Notes: generated from the sequence alone by a model not told the origin. 64,000 bases of DNA from Companilactobacillus mishanensis (GCF_003946505.1 NZ_RHON01000002.1:62001-126000), one strand, 5' to 3'. Counted from the first letter of the stretch, positions 48,359 through 57,527 are shown. Numbers and translations: made by a program.

Positions 48359-50305
48359 ATGAGTCAAAAAAGTAAAAAATATTTATTATTAATAATGTTT
48401 TTAGGGTTGTTCCTTTTCATCCATAAGCATGATGGATTACATTCACAGAATGTTGCGTATGCTGATGACATAGCTGTTGCAGCATCAGATGTTACTCCAA
48501 TGGCAAAACCATCAAGAGATCCGATAAAATTTTTATCTATATGGATCACCTCTGGATATGACCTTCAACCGGACAGTAAATATGCATTCGTTGGTCAAAC
48601 TAAAACTTTATATACAGATTCAGCCTTATCAGCGAATGAACGATTTTGGCATTCACAGGCAAGACCAAAATATTCTTGGTATAAGACTGAAGATAATGGG
48701 AAAACTTGGAATACAGTTGTTGAAAATAATGCGTCAAAGAGGAATTTAGAAGTGACTCCCGATAAAGCCGGAACTGTTTATTATCAACAAAAGGTAACTT
48801 GGTTTGGATTGTTTTTCTACAAACATGAAGAATGGTCCAGAGTTGCATCAATTACAACAATGTCCAATCCAGTCCCAGCAAAATCTTTAGAAGTCACAGC
48901 TGATGATAATTATTTGTTTAATAATCAGCAGGATGAAGATAAGACGTTTGTGCATGCTAAAACAAATCCTATCAATGCCACAGGAAAAATTAGTTGGAAA
49001 ATCGACAATTCAGAGATGAATCTTGCAAGTGTGGATAAGGAAACGGGTATTGTAACTGCTAACAACAAGAATGAGAATGGAACTGTCAAAGTAATTGGAA
49101 CTATTCAAAACAATGATGGCAGTTCAGTGAGCAATTACGTAAAGATAAGAATTGGTGGGGGGCTTGATGATCAGACAGCAACAATTGGTCAGACAGCAAC
49201 ATTTTCGGTGTTGGGACACAAAGTTGATCCAGATAAAGTTTCATGGAAGAGATTTTATATTGATAGCAATGGTGCTGAAAAATCTGAAGATGTGACTACC
49301 AATAATAAGAGAAGTCTCAAATATACAACTCCTAAGTTGAGTGAAGATAATTTAAACGATAAGTATCAAGCTACTGTTTACGTTGATGACGAACCGTTTG
49401 TCACTAACAAGGCGAAGTTGATTTTGACACCTTTAGTGGATGAAAAACCTAAATTTTCGATTGCAAATACAATTACCAATAGCACTTTTGATGATCACAA
49501 TCCTGAAAATACCATTCTTAATAAAGTTGCTGAAGGTGACAGAATGGACCTGAAGGGAACCTTGTCTGAAGATAATTCTGATTCTGAACTTGCAAGTGGA
49601 AGTCTAAAACTTGAAATTCCAGCTAATGCTGAACTTAAGGATATAAAAATTGGCAATCAAATAATCAATGACTATTCCGTAATTGTGAACACGCAAAACG
49701 CAGACAATCAAGTTATCACAATTCCAAATTTGTACTTTATTTCTGGTCAACCAATTGACTACGATGTTAGTTTTTTCGCTGGAAAATATAGTATCGATAA
49801 ATTCAAAACAAATTCTGAAGTCATAGGCTATGATTCTCAACATAAAGAATTAGCTGATAAATTTTCTGGCAATTCTATAGAAATGAATTTTTCAAAAAAT
49901 GCGATGAGTGCAGTTCCCAGTGATATAGACTTTGGGACAGTACAGTCTATCCAATCAACTGAAAAACCAATTGAAGGTAAAGTTGATAATGATAAATCTG
50001 AAATTCTGACAGTGAATGATGAGCGACGTGTCAAAGATAAAATAAAGATCAATCTGACACAGTTGTGTCCGTTTCAATGTGATTCCAATGATTTACCAGC
50101 TGAATTACGTTATTATTCGGAAGATGGTAGTTTCTCAACACTTGGTCAAAGTGAGGCCGTTATTGAAGAAAGCCAGGAAGGCTCTCCGCTTAACTCAATC
50201 ACTTGTTGTAAAGACAGAGGTCTAAAATTAATTTTCCATAAGAATAATTTAGTATCAGGTAAATACAAAACAAAATTATGTTGGTCATTTTCTGATAGTC
50301 TATAA
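48359..50305 (+). CDS. Secreted WxL-like surface protein, paralogue 4
   Basis: 648 residues. Signal peptide cleavage near AYA-DD. Modules as in paralogue 3: KYSWYKTEDNGKTW, ASVDKETGIVTANNKNENGTVKVIG, GGGLDDQTATIGQTATF, SFFAGKYSIDKFKTNSEVIGY, then DIDFGTVQS, VNDERRVKDK and a final TKLCWSFSDSL. Four cysteines near the C-terminus (LCPFQC, ITCCKD and LCW give more than one pair) are peculiar to this copy and could form disulfides outside the cell. GGGAGGG precedes the ATG at 48359. It ends in a bidirectional terminator facing the PgpA-like gene. Confidence 0.78.
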   Translation: MSQKSKKYLLLIMFLGLFLFIHKHDGLHSQNVAYADDIAVAASDVTPMAKPSRDPIKFLSIWITSGYDLQPDSKYAFVGQTKTLYTDSALSANERFWHSQARPKYSWYKTEDNGKTWNTVVENNASKRNLEVTPDKAGTVYYQQKVTWFGLFFYKHEEWSRVASITTMSNPVPAKSLEVTADDNYLFNNQQDEDKTFVHAKTNPINATGKISWKIDNSEMNLASVDKETGIVTANNKNENGTVKVIGTIQNNDGSSVSNYVKIRIGGGLDDQTATIGQTATFSVLGHKVDPDKVSWKRFYIDSNGAEKSEDVTTNNKRSLKYTTPKLSEDNLNDKYQATVYVDDEPFVTNKAKLILTPLVDEKPKFSIANTITNSTFDDHNPENTILNKVAEGDRMDLKGTLSEDNSDSELASGSLKLEIPANAELKDIKIGNQIINDYSVIVNTQNADNQVITIPNLYFISGQPIDYDVSFFAGKYSIDKFKTNSEVIGYDSQHKELADKFSGNSIEMNFSKNAMSAVPSDIDFGTVQSIQSTEKPIEGKVDNDKSEILTVNDERRVKDKIKINLTQLCPFQCDSNDLPAELRYYSEDGSFSTLGQSEAVIEESQEGSPLNSITCCKDRGLKLIFHKNNLVSGKYKTKLCWSFSDSL

Positions 50306-50307
50306 AA

Positions 50308-50352
50308 ATAAGCTCTAGAATCTCAAATATTTGAGGTTCTAGAGCTTATTTG
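50308..50352. terminator. Bidirectional terminator after WxL-like paralogue 4
   Basis: AATAAGCTCTAGAA and TTCTAGAGCTTATT pair around CTCAAATATTTGAG. Confidence 0.88.
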
Positions 50353-50357
50353 CTTTC

Positions 50358-50888
50358 TTAATCTAAGTGTCCAGTTGCAAAGTATTCAGCAACCTTGCTT
50401 TCATTATGAGCTAACCAACCACATGCAGCCGCCGCGATAGCACCCACCAAGTCGTCTAAGAAGACGTTTATTTTACCAGTTGATTTGTCATTCAATTTGC
50501 CCAACACTCCGTGCTTTAATTTATCGACGTAACCGTAGTTGGTAACTGAAACGGAGCCGTACAGACTCGCAAGTGTAATAGCCAAGTTTTCATCGATTCC
50601 GTAAGTAGATTCATCAGTTTGCATAATTCGTTGCATTGGTGAGGAAAGTAAACCCTTTTCAGCTAATATATCGAGCTCGATACCTGTCATGATTGCGTTT
50701 TGAGCTTCGCGTTTATGCAAGACTTTATTAATAGCATGAATAGCTAATGTTTGATCTAAACCGTGAACGTAGTCTTTTTCCAGAAAAATTACGATTTCAG
50801 CAATGTCTTCCATCGTAACTTCACGAGAATTCAAATTTCTAATGATGTGTTCATAATATTTTTTATCTAATTCAATGTCTGAAGGCAT
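50358..50888 (-). CDS. Phosphatidylglycerophosphatase A-like protein (YutG type)
   Basis: 176 residues. The C-terminal half (TGKINVFLDDLVGAIAAAACGWLAHNE) carries the Asp-Asp motif of the PgpA/YutG family, and the middle helices match its alpha-helical fold. PgpA dephosphorylates phosphatidylglycerophosphate; many Firmicutes members of this type are soluble and of unproven activity. A single-gene minus-strand unit; the ribosome-binding site is AGGGAG. Confidence 0.85.
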   Translation of the reverse strand: MPSDIELDKKYYEHIIRNLNSREVTMEDIAEIVIFLEKDYVHGLDQTLAIHAINKVLHKREAQNAIMTGIELDILAEKGLLSSPMQRIMQTDESTYGIDENLAITLASLYGSVSVTNYGYVDKLKHGVLGKLNDKSTGKINVFLDDLVGAIAAAACGWLAHNESKVAEYFATGHLD

Positions 50889-51034
50889 AAATTCAATCTC
50901 CCTTTTCTATTTAAGAATCAAGTAACAATCATATTAGACTTATTTTATCCAGTTTTGCAAATATTTCTCATTTTAGAAAACGAATTTCTCAGTTTTAGCT
51001 TAAAATAATATTAATGGACATTGGAGGAACGTGT

Positions 51035-51481
51035 ATGACTTTTTACTCTTACGAATATTTAGTGGAACAAAATTCGACCCCAAACTTTTTATTTATTGCG
51101 GTGACATTTGCTTTGGCACTGGCATTATTAGTAACAGGGTTTCTATATTTTAGAAATAGAAATGACAACAAGTATCGTGATCTATTGTTAATTTTCGTAC
51201 TAGGGACAGTCTTGTTTATAGGTATTAATTACAATAACTATGAAAAACAACTGGATGTTAGCAATAAGACTAACCAAACTTTAACGCTTATGAGATCGAT
51301 TGCAAAGGAGAAAAAAGTATCTGTGAAGAAGCTCTATTCAAATAGTGCATCTCCGACCGAAGGTATGTTGATCAAAAATGGTGAAAAGTTTTATCGGGTG
51401 AGTTTTGATACTAATCAAAGTAGTTACACATTAACAAATTCAAACTTAGTTGACAGTAGCAATGTCACGCTAAAGAAGTAG
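51035..51481 (+). CDS. DUF3290-family membrane protein
   Basis: 148 residues. Two membrane helices (about residues 20-40 and 55-72) precede an extracytoplasmic domain of about 75 residues (KKVSVKKLYSN ... GEKFYRVSFDTNQSSYTL). It matches DUF3290, which is regularly followed by a DUF421 protein, as here 8 bp later. Function unknown. Although the frame is open from 51014, GGAGG is spaced for ATG 51035. Confidence 0.88.
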   Translation: MTFYSYEYLVEQNSTPNFLFIAVTFALALALLVTGFLYFRNRNDNKYRDLLLIFVLGTVLFIGINYNNYEKQLDVSNKTNQTLTLMRSIAKEKKVSVKKLYSNSASPTEGMLIKNGEKFYRVSFDTNQSSYTLTNSNLVDSSNVTLKK

Positions 51482-51489
51482 GTGAAAAT

Positions 51490-52119
51490 ATGGAATTATC
51501 ATATGGCGATTTAGCATTAAAATTTACAATAGGTTTTATATTCATGGTTATCCAAATCAACTTATTTGGAAGAAGTAATATTGCACCAACAAGTGCTATC
51601 GATCAGCTTCAAAACTATGTTCTTGGTGGTATTGTTGGTGGGATGATCTACAATCAATCCATTTCATTACTACAATTTACAATGGTTTTACTGATTTGGA
51701 CTTTGATTGTTTTTATAGCTAAATTTCTGACCAATCATAATAATTTATTTAAGAAAATCATTCAAGGGACACCGAAAGTTATTATTTCCAACGGGAAAAT
51801 AAATGTTGATCTAGCTTTGAAGAACGGTCTCTCGGCAAATGATCTTTCGTTCAAATTGAGACAATCTGGAGTCAACGATATACGCAAAGTTAAACGGGCG
51901 ATTTTTGAACAAAATGGACAACTAACAATAGTTATGATGGATGAGCAGAACATAAAATATCCCATTGTCCTTGACGGTAAGGTAAATATGGACGAAATGG
52001 ATATCATTGGCAAGGACCAAGAATGGGTCGAAAAGAAACTAGCTGAAAATGGTATGGAGCTCTCGGATGTATATTTAGCTAACTACATTAATGGAAAAGT
52101 TGTCGCTTACAAATATTAA
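51490..52119 (+). CDS. DUF421-family (YetF-like) membrane protein
   Basis: 209 residues. Three N-terminal membrane helices (to about residue 80) and a cytoplasmic C-terminal YetF-like domain (VIISNGKINVDLALKNGLSANDLSFKLRQSGVNDIRKVKRAIFEQNGQ in parts). In Bacillus YetF-type proteins are linked to spore or stress physiology, but the biochemical role is unknown. It is co-transcribed with the DUF3290 gene. Confidence 0.9.
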   Translation: MELSYGDLALKFTIGFIFMVIQINLFGRSNIAPTSAIDQLQNYVLGGIVGGMIYNQSISLLQFTMVLLIWTLIVFIAKFLTNHNNLFKKIIQGTPKVIISNGKINVDLALKNGLSANDLSFKLRQSGVNDIRKVKRAIFEQNGQLTIVMMDEQNIKYPIVLDGKVNMDEMDIIGKDQEWVEKKLAENGMELSDVYLANYINGKVVAYKY

Positions 52120-52177
52120 TTTGTATAACACTGACAATTTACTTTAACTATATTACAATTATGTTGAGGTGAATTTT

Positions 52178-52546
52178 ATGAAGAATTCGATGAAGAAAAT
52201 TATTACTGGTAGCATTATTGCGTTAGGATTGCTTTCTACTACAGGAATCGCTACTCCAATCGCTAACGCTGCCGCCACAAATGAAGCTGACAATACTGCA
52301 CAATATGAGTTGCCTCACGTAACACGTATCGAAACTGGCAATTTCTATTATGAAATCAACAAACCAATTGGTTTTCAAACTCTTTCTGGTATCAGTTTAT
52401 TGATGCTACTTAATCCAGATGGGATCATTCGTAACTCTCAAGTAAAAGTTACTATGAGTGATGGAACACAATTGTACCAATATGATAATGAAAATGGCTT
52501 TTACGTTGACGCAAGCCAAGTTAAAACATATGTAAATGTCAGATAA
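52178..52546 (+). CDS. Small secreted protein of unknown function
   Basis: 122 residues. A clear signal peptide (MKKIITGSIIALGLLSTTG) ends near ANA-AA. The mature part of about 90 residues (YELPHVTRIETGNFYYEINKPIGF ... MSDGTQLYQYDNENGFYVDASQVKTYVNV) looks like an all-beta domain. I do not recognise a family. GAGGTG is the ribosome-binding site for ATG 52178; the in-frame GTG at 52169 lies within it. Confidence 0.82.
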   Translation: MKNSMKKIITGSIIALGLLSTTGIATPIANAAATNEADNTAQYELPHVTRIETGNFYYEINKPIGFQTLSGISLLMLLNPDGIIRNSQVKVTMSDGTQLYQYDNENGFYVDASQVKTYVNVR

Positions 52547-52561
52547 ATATTTTATTTTGAT

Positions 52562-52590
52562 AAAGCATCGTTCATGACGGTGCTTTTTTT
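52562..52590 (+). terminator. Terminator after the small secreted protein gene
   Basis: AAAGCATCGT and ACGGTGCTTT (one wobble) with a T run. Confidence 0.85.
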
Positions 52591-52632
52591 TATTTATTCG
52601 TTTAATATAATCTCAAAGAGTGAGGGAGTATT

Positions 52633-53298
52633 TTGAATAATAACGATAACAGTATGAAAAGAAGGCTCGGCTATCTGACTTTTGCAATTATCCTCGATGC
52701 AGCAGCCAATGCATTGATGATTTCAAGCAATATGGGAAGTGCAGTTTGGATGGCATCAGGGGTAAATATTTCTAGTTTGATTCATGTTCCTTATGGTACG
52801 ACTTTATTTGTTTATGCAGTTTTAGTTACGATAACAAATCAGATATTATTAGGAAAATTTGATGGGCATATATTTATTTCCAATCTATTATTTGCATTAC
52901 CATTCAGTTATTTAGTGGGCTTTTTCACCTATCTGTATGGTCCACTGGAATTGCCACAATTAAACGTTATACTTAGGATTATTTTGGATATTTTGGGTCT
53001 AATTGGCGTGTCCGTGGGAACGTCAATTTATCAACGTTGTAATTTGATTCAACATCCGAATGACGAATTAGCTTATCTATTAAGATTTAAATATTTACAT
53101 GGATCAGCGGGGTGGGGCCAATTGTTGAGTTATACTCCACCGATCGTAATTATGATAATCTGCTTCGTTATAACGGGTAATATTCAGTCCGTCGGCTTGG
53201 GAACAATCCTAGCCGTTTTCATTCAGGGAGTTATCATCGGATGGTCCGATAAAATTGTTGTTCCATCTTTAAAGCATCATCTGAGATTTAATGAATAA
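52633..53298 (+). CDS. YczE/YitT-type membrane protein
   Basis: 221 residues with about 5 membrane helices. The opening (RLGYLTFAIILDAAANALMISSNMGSAVW) and the middle (ISNLLFALPFSYLVGFF) fit the YczE/YyaS/YitT group of integral membrane proteins of unknown function. Start TTG at 52633 with AGGGAG upstream; an ATG at 52654 is possible. Single-gene unit. Confidence 0.78.
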   Translation: MNNNDNSMKRRLGYLTFAIILDAAANALMISSNMGSAVWMASGVNISSLIHVPYGTTLFVYAVLVTITNQILLGKFDGHIFISNLLFALPFSYLVGFFTYLYGPLELPQLNVILRIILDILGLIGVSVGTSIYQRCNLIQHPNDELAYLLRFKYLHGSAGWGQLLSYTPPIVIMIICFVITGNIQSVGLGTILAVFIQGVIIGWSDKIVVPSLKHHLRFNE

Positions 53299-53301
53299 AA
53301 A

Positions 53302-53353
53302 AATAAAAGATAGCAAAAGGCCTTATTAATAGGCTTTTGCTATCTTTTATTTT
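53302..53353. terminator. Terminator after the YczE-like gene
   Basis: GATAGCAAAAG and CTTTTGCTATC form a long stem with GCCT/AGGC inside and A/T runs on both sides. Confidence 0.9.
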
Positions 53354-53461
53354 AATCCCTAAAATTTTGGCTTGATAAATATCATTTATAACATAGCGGT
53401 GCTACAATAATATTATATATTATGATATTTATATAAATCACCAGAATGGATGTGAAATTTT

Positions 53462-53683
53462 ATGTCAATTGAAAACGATAAGAAGCAAGCAACAGTGGAT
53501 AATCGATATCGTTATATTGTGCCGACAGTCGCCGTTATAGGCACAATATTTTTACTAGTCTGGTTCTTGTTTGTTAAGCAACAAAATAGTTTTATGGTTT
53601 TAATTTATTGCTTAGCACCATTAATAGTATATTTAATTATAAATTTTGCATTCAAATTAACGTATAGAAAGAGAAAAGACTAA
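53462..53683 (+). CDS. Small two-helix membrane protein, 73 residues
   Basis: A charged N-terminus of about 20 residues, two membrane helices (IVPTVAVIGTIFLLVWFLFV and FMVLIYCLAPLIVYLIINF) and a basic tail (KLTYRKRKD). No family recognised. GGATGTGAAA precedes the ATG. It overlaps the end of the convergent GNAT gene by 4 bp. Confidence 0.7.
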   Translation: MSIENDKKQATVDNRYRYIVPTVAVIGTIFLLVWFLFVKQQNSFMVLIYCLAPLIVYLIINFAFKLTYRKRKD

Positions 53684-54114
53684 AGTTCAATTCGCATATC
53701 GTGATGTAAGATTCCAGCATCGAGGTATTGATCACCAATGACTTCAAAACCAAGTTTTTTATAGAATCCATTTGCTTGGTCCTGAGCACCTAAAATAATA
53801 TAATCGTAGCTGTTCTCTTGGGCTTGCTTCATGATGTGTTTCAACAATTCAGAAGCTAGTCCTTTTTTTCTGTATTTTTTCAGAACAGCAACACGTTGAA
53901 CGTGGATGCCATTATCGTCAGTTGGAAAATATCTAGCTGTGGCTGCGGCAGCACCATTTACATATAGAGTGTTATACGTACACTTATCTTCGAATTCATC
54001 GATTTCTAATTCTGGTGGAACATTTTGCTCGTCAACGAAGACGGTCGTTCGAATATAAAGGCCATCTTTATAAACTGTTGAATTTAAGTCGTTGCTAGTT
54101 CTAATTTCGTTCAT
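53680..54114 (-). CDS. GNAT-family N-acetyltransferase
   Basis: 144 residues. The acetyl-CoA site is VQRVAVLKKYRKKGLASELL (about residues 73-92, motif A with RKKGLA). The segment VFVDEQNVPPELEIDEFED resembles the YjcF/ElaA-like branch. The substrate is unknown. The open frame reaches 54273, but it would overlap the upstream gene; GGAG is spaced for the ATG at 54114. It lies 13 bp after the C26 gene and is probably in its operon. Confidence 0.9.
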   Translation of the reverse strand: MNEIRTSNDLNSTVYKDGLYIRTTVFVDEQNVPPELEIDEFEDKCTYNTLYVNGAAAATARYFPTDDNGIHVQRVAVLKKYRKKGLASELLKHIMKQAQENSYDYIILGAQDQANGFYKKLGFEVIGDQYLDAGILHHDMRIEL

Positions 54115-54127
54115 CTTTTTACTCCAA

Positions 54128-54841
54128 TTATATTCTGTTAATAAAATCTTTAAATAATTTAAGCTGTTCTGGGTAATTTTCCCACATATTTTCAGGATGC
54201 CATTGAACTGCCTGTACGGTTGTATCTGAGTTTTCAACAGCTTCAATGACTCCATCAGAAGCTGTGGCCACAATTTTTAAACCTGGTGCTGGTTGTCTGA
54301 TAGCTTGATGATGTCTCGAATTAACGAATGCTGTACCTCCAAGCGTTTTTTGCAGTGCTGACGAACTAATTGTTACATGATGTGTTGGTAAGTCTCCAGG
54401 CGCATCTTGGTGATGTTTTAGAAGATTAGGTTGGTCGTATTGAGTCAACAAATCTTGATAGACAGTTCCTCCAAGTGCGACGTTGATCACTTGGGCACCG
54501 CGACACATGCCAAGAATTGGTAATTTATGTTCGACCGCCTTTTTAACGAGTGCAATTTCAAAAATATCACGATTTCTATCGGTGGCGCCTAATTGTGGGA
54601 TAGGTTCTACACCCATAAATGTCGGATCGACGTCTGGTCCACCTGTGAAAAGGATGCCATCTAGTGAATTGATAAGTGGATCAACCTTGTCGGCAGGCAA
54701 GTAGGGAAGACTTACTGGAGTTCCACCAGCAGCAAGGATCGCATTGACAGCTGACCGAGGTACAAAGTCCGCATCACGATGATTGATCACTGATGTAGCG
54801 TCCAATAATACATCTGCAGTAATTCCGATTAATTTACTCAT
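54128..54841 (-). CDS. Gamma-glutamyl-GABA hydrolase-like peptidase C26, second copy
   Basis: 237 residues. GMCRGAQVINVALGG carries the cysteine nucleophile (about residue 117); HHQAI and VQWHPENMW give the His-Glu part. It is a paralogue of 26428-27138 but has a different context: here it precedes a GNAT gene instead of following a permease. It should hydrolyse gamma-glutamyl compounds in the cytoplasm. Confidence 0.9.
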   Translation of the reverse strand: MSKLIGITADVLLDATSVINHRDADFVPRSAVNAILAAGGTPVSLPYLPADKVDPLINSLDGILFTGGPDVDPTFMGVEPIPQLGATDRNRDIFEIALVKKAVEHKLPILGMCRGAQVINVALGGTVYQDLLTQYDQPNLLKHHQDAPGDLPTHHVTISSSALQKTLGGTAFVNSRHHQAIRQPAPGLKIVATASDGVIEAVENSDTTVQAVQWHPENMWENYPEQLKLFKDFINRI

Positions 54842-54918
54842 ATGGAGACTTCCAATCGTCTATAAATTTACTGTTAAGATTATCACTTTCAAAATTATAT
54901 TCAAATTTTCAGCGCACA

Positions 54919-54948
54919 AAAAAAGCAGATCTTTGAGATCTGCTTTTT
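54919..54948. terminator. Terminator of fba
   Basis: AAAAAGCAGATCT and AGATCTGCTTTTT pair around a short loop; it serves the minus-strand fba gene and is symmetric enough to work both ways. Confidence 0.88.
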
Positions 54949-54965
54949 GTTTTGAAGATTTTCTA

Positions 54966-55835
54966 TTATTTAACAGCAGGTGTACCGAACCAAGCGATAC
55001 GTTCCTTAGTTGTTTCTGTAATAGCCTTTGCACCAGGTGCAAGCAATTTACGTGGGTCATAACCTTTTTCATCGATGTCAAGATCTTTCTTAGCTTCGAT
55101 GTATTCACGTGTTGCTTTAGCAAATGATAATTGTAATTCAGTATTAACGTTAACTTTTGAGATACCCATTGAAACAGCTTTGATGATTTGTTCCTTAGGA
55201 ATACCTGAACCACCATGAAGTACAAGTGGTGTGTCAATAACTGAAGCTAATTCTTGAAGACGGTCAAAGCTTAAGCCTTTCCAGTTGTCAGGGTAAACAC
55301 CATGGATGTTACCAATACCAACAGCAAGGTAGTCAACACCAGTTGCGTTAAGTGTCTTAGCTTCTTCAACATCAGCTAATTCACCTAAACCAACGATACC
55401 ATCTTCAGTACCACCGATTGAACCAACTTCTGCTTCAACAGAAATACCTTTAGCATGAGCTAATTTAACGATTTCCTTTGTCTTAGCAAGGTTTTCGTCG
55501 AATGGTAAATCATGGCCATCAAACATAACTGAGTTGTAACCAACTTCGATACATTCTTTAGCAGCTTCGTAGTTACCATGATCCAAATGCATGACAACAG
55601 GAACTGTGATACCCATTGATTTGATTGTGTCTTGTACTAGGTGTAGGCAAAGTTCATAGCCACCCATGTACTTAGCAGCACCCATTGATGTTTGAACCAA
55701 TACAGGTGTGTTTGTTTCTTGGGCTGCAGCTAAGATTGAGCGAGTCCATTCCAAGTCGTTGATGTTAAATGCACCAACAGCATATTTTCCAGCACGTGCT
55801 GCTTTGAATATTTCGTTTCCGTTTGTTAAAACCAT
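54966..55835 (-). CDS. fba: Class II fructose-bisphosphate aldolase
   Basis: 289 residues. Zinc-dependent aldolase motifs: VMHLDHGNYEAAKECI with the catalytic Asp and a zinc His (about residues 80-95), AEVGSIGG, and LVLHGGSGIPKEQI with another zinc His. It splits fructose 1,6-bisphosphate in glycolysis. The frame is open to 55871, but GGAGGAC is spaced for the ATG at 55835, giving the standard MVLTNGNEIFKAARAGKYAVGAFN start. Single-gene unit. Codon use is strongly biased, as for a highly expressed gene. Confidence 0.95.
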   Translation of the reverse strand: MVLTNGNEIFKAARAGKYAVGAFNINDLEWTRSILAAAQETNTPVLVQTSMGAAKYMGGYELCLHLVQDTIKSMGITVPVVMHLDHGNYEAAKECIEVGYNSVMFDGHDLPFDENLAKTKEIVKLAHAKGISVEAEVGSIGGTEDGIVGLGELADVEEAKTLNATGVDYLAVGIGNIHGVYPDNWKGLSFDRLQELASVIDTPLVLHGGSGIPKEQIIKAVSMGISKVNVNTELQLSFAKATREYIEAKKDLDIDEKGYDPRKLLAPGAKAITETTKERIAWFGTPAVK

Positions 55836-56009
55836 TGAAAGTCCTCCAATAAATTCATCTTTAGAATACATGTCTCATTTTAGCGCAAAATCCAAACAAT
55901 TAACACACATTTAATAAAAGTATTTACAGTAAACGTTCCATTTTCCTATGAAAACAGGCCCAGTATGAAAATACATACAGTCTTGATTAAAATATGGGAA
56001 CGTACCAGA

Positions 56010-56207
56010 TTAAAAATTAAAATGTAATAGCTTACTTAAGCTAAATAATAATATCACTATTAGAAAAGCAAGCACTAACCACATAAAACCCAATTCTTGT
56101 CTATTATCTTTCCCCTTAGTGACTGTTTGGTAAATGGTAAAAACGAACATGAATGCGGTGATAGTGGTCAGGATGCTTACAAAAACTAGAAAAGCTATAT
56201 TTACCAT
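56010..56207 (-). CDS. Small two-helix membrane protein, 65 residues
   Basis: The minus-strand AGGGGGAA site precedes the ATG at 56207. Two membrane helices (FLVFVSILTTITAFMFVFTI and LGFMWLVLAFLIVILLFSL) flank a polar loop KGKDNRQE. No family recognised. It is of the same type as the 72-residue protein at 57528-57746, which lies on the other side of wecB. Confidence 0.7.
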   Translation of the reverse strand: MVNIAFLVFVSILTTITAFMFVFTIYQTVTKGKDNRQELGFMWLVLAFLIVILLFSLSKLLHFNF

Positions 56208-56341
56208 AATTCCCCCTGAAAGTTCAAATAAATATATTATATCAAAGTATTTAAACATTAATCGTATGATAAATTGTGATACCCTAGGTTCGAACTAGTA
56301 TTTCTGATATAATTTTCTATAAGTTTATTGAGGTGATAATT

Positions 56342-57484
56342 TTGGATAAAATTAAAGTAATGACGGTATTTGGTACCCGTCCTGAAGCTATCAAAATGGC
56401 TCCACTTGTTTTGAAATTGAAACAGAATTCTGACAGATTTGAAACTATCACAGTTGTAACAGCACAACACCGTGAAATGCTAGATTCTGTCTTGGAAATT
56501 TTTAAAATAAAACCAGATTACGATCTGAACATTATGAAGGAACGCCAAACATTAAGTGGCATTACCGGATTAGTTTTGAAAATGTTAGATGAAATCATTG
56601 AAAAAGAAGAACCTGACATTATCTTAGTACACGGTGACACTACTACCACATTCAGTGCCAGCTTGTCAGCATTCTATCATCAAACAAAAATCGGACACGT
56701 TGAAGCTGGTTTAAGAACATGGAATAAATATTCACCATGGCCAGAAGAAATGAACCGTCAAATGACCGACGATTTAGCAGATCTATATTTCGCACCAACA
56801 GACAAGAGTAAAGCTAACTTGCTCAAAGAAAACCACAATGAAGATGGCATTTTTGTCACAGGTAACACAGCCATTGATGCCTTGAGAAGTACAGTTAACG
56901 AAGATTACCATCACGATATCTTGGACATCATCGATCCAGATAAAAAGATGATTTTGATTACAATGCATCGTCGTGAAAACCAAGGTGAACCAATGAAACA
57001 AGTTTTTACAGCAATGAAAAAAGTAGTAGAAACACACGACGATATCGAATTGATCTACCCAGTACATTTGAATCCAGTGGTTCAAAAAACAGCTAAAGAT
57101 ATTTTAGGCGATGTAGATCGAGTACATTTGATCGAACCATTAGATGTAGTAGACTTCCATAACTTAGCATCAAAGAGTTACTTCATCATGACAGATTCCG
57201 GTGGTGTGCAAGAAGAAGCACCATCACTAGGCAAACCAGTGCTAGTTTTACGTGACACCACAGAAAGACCAGAAGGTGTGGATGCAGGAACACTTAAATT
57301 AGTAGGAACAGATGCCGACACAGTAGAAAAAGAAATGAAACGCTTGATCGAAGACAAAGCCGAATACGATAGAATGGCCAACGCCAAGAATCCATACGGC
57401 GATGGAAAAGCATCAGATAGAATCTTAGATTCAATCAGTTATTACTTTGGTCAAACAAAAACAAGACCAAACGAATTTGAATAG
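56342..57484 (+). CDS. wecB: UDP-N-acetylglucosamine 2-epimerase (non-hydrolysing)
   Basis: 380 residues. TVFGTRPEAIKMAPL at the N-terminus, VHGDTTTTFSASL, GHVEAGLRTW and TDSGGVQEEAPSLGKPVLVLRDTTERPE are all family signatures. It makes UDP-ManNAc for wall teichoic acid linkage units and surface polysaccharides. A GTG at 56333 overlaps the GAGGTG ribosome-binding site, so the TTG at 56342 is the start. Single-gene unit ended by a terminator. The symbol mnaA is used for the Gram-positive enzyme. Confidence 0.95.
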   Translation: MDKIKVMTVFGTRPEAIKMAPLVLKLKQNSDRFETITVVTAQHREMLDSVLEIFKIKPDYDLNIMKERQTLSGITGLVLKMLDEIIEKEEPDIILVHGDTTTTFSASLSAFYHQTKIGHVEAGLRTWNKYSPWPEEMNRQMTDDLADLYFAPTDKSKANLLKENHNEDGIFVTGNTAIDALRSTVNEDYHHDILDIIDPDKKMILITMHRRENQGEPMKQVFTAMKKVVETHDDIELIYPVHLNPVVQKTAKDILGDVDRVHLIEPLDVVDFHNLASKSYFIMTDSGGVQEEAPSLGKPVLVLRDTTERPEGVDAGTLKLVGTDADTVEKEMKRLIEDKAEYDRMANAKNPYGDGKASDRILDSISYYFGQTKTRPNEFE

Positions 57485-57488
57485 AAAA

Positions 57489-57521
57489 CAAAAAAAGATT
57501 GGGAAAACTCCCAATCTTTTC
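57489..57521. terminator. Terminator between wecB and the 72-residue protein gene
   Basis: AAAAAAGATTGGGA and TCCCAATCTTTT pair around AAAC. Nearly the same hairpin occurs at 57802-57833. Confidence 0.9.
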
Positions 57522-57527
57522 TTTATG

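Noticed and set aside
54860..55237. 125-codon minus-strand frame overlapping the end of fba
   Set aside because: It overlaps fba in another frame on the same strand, crosses the fba terminator and has no ribosome-binding site.
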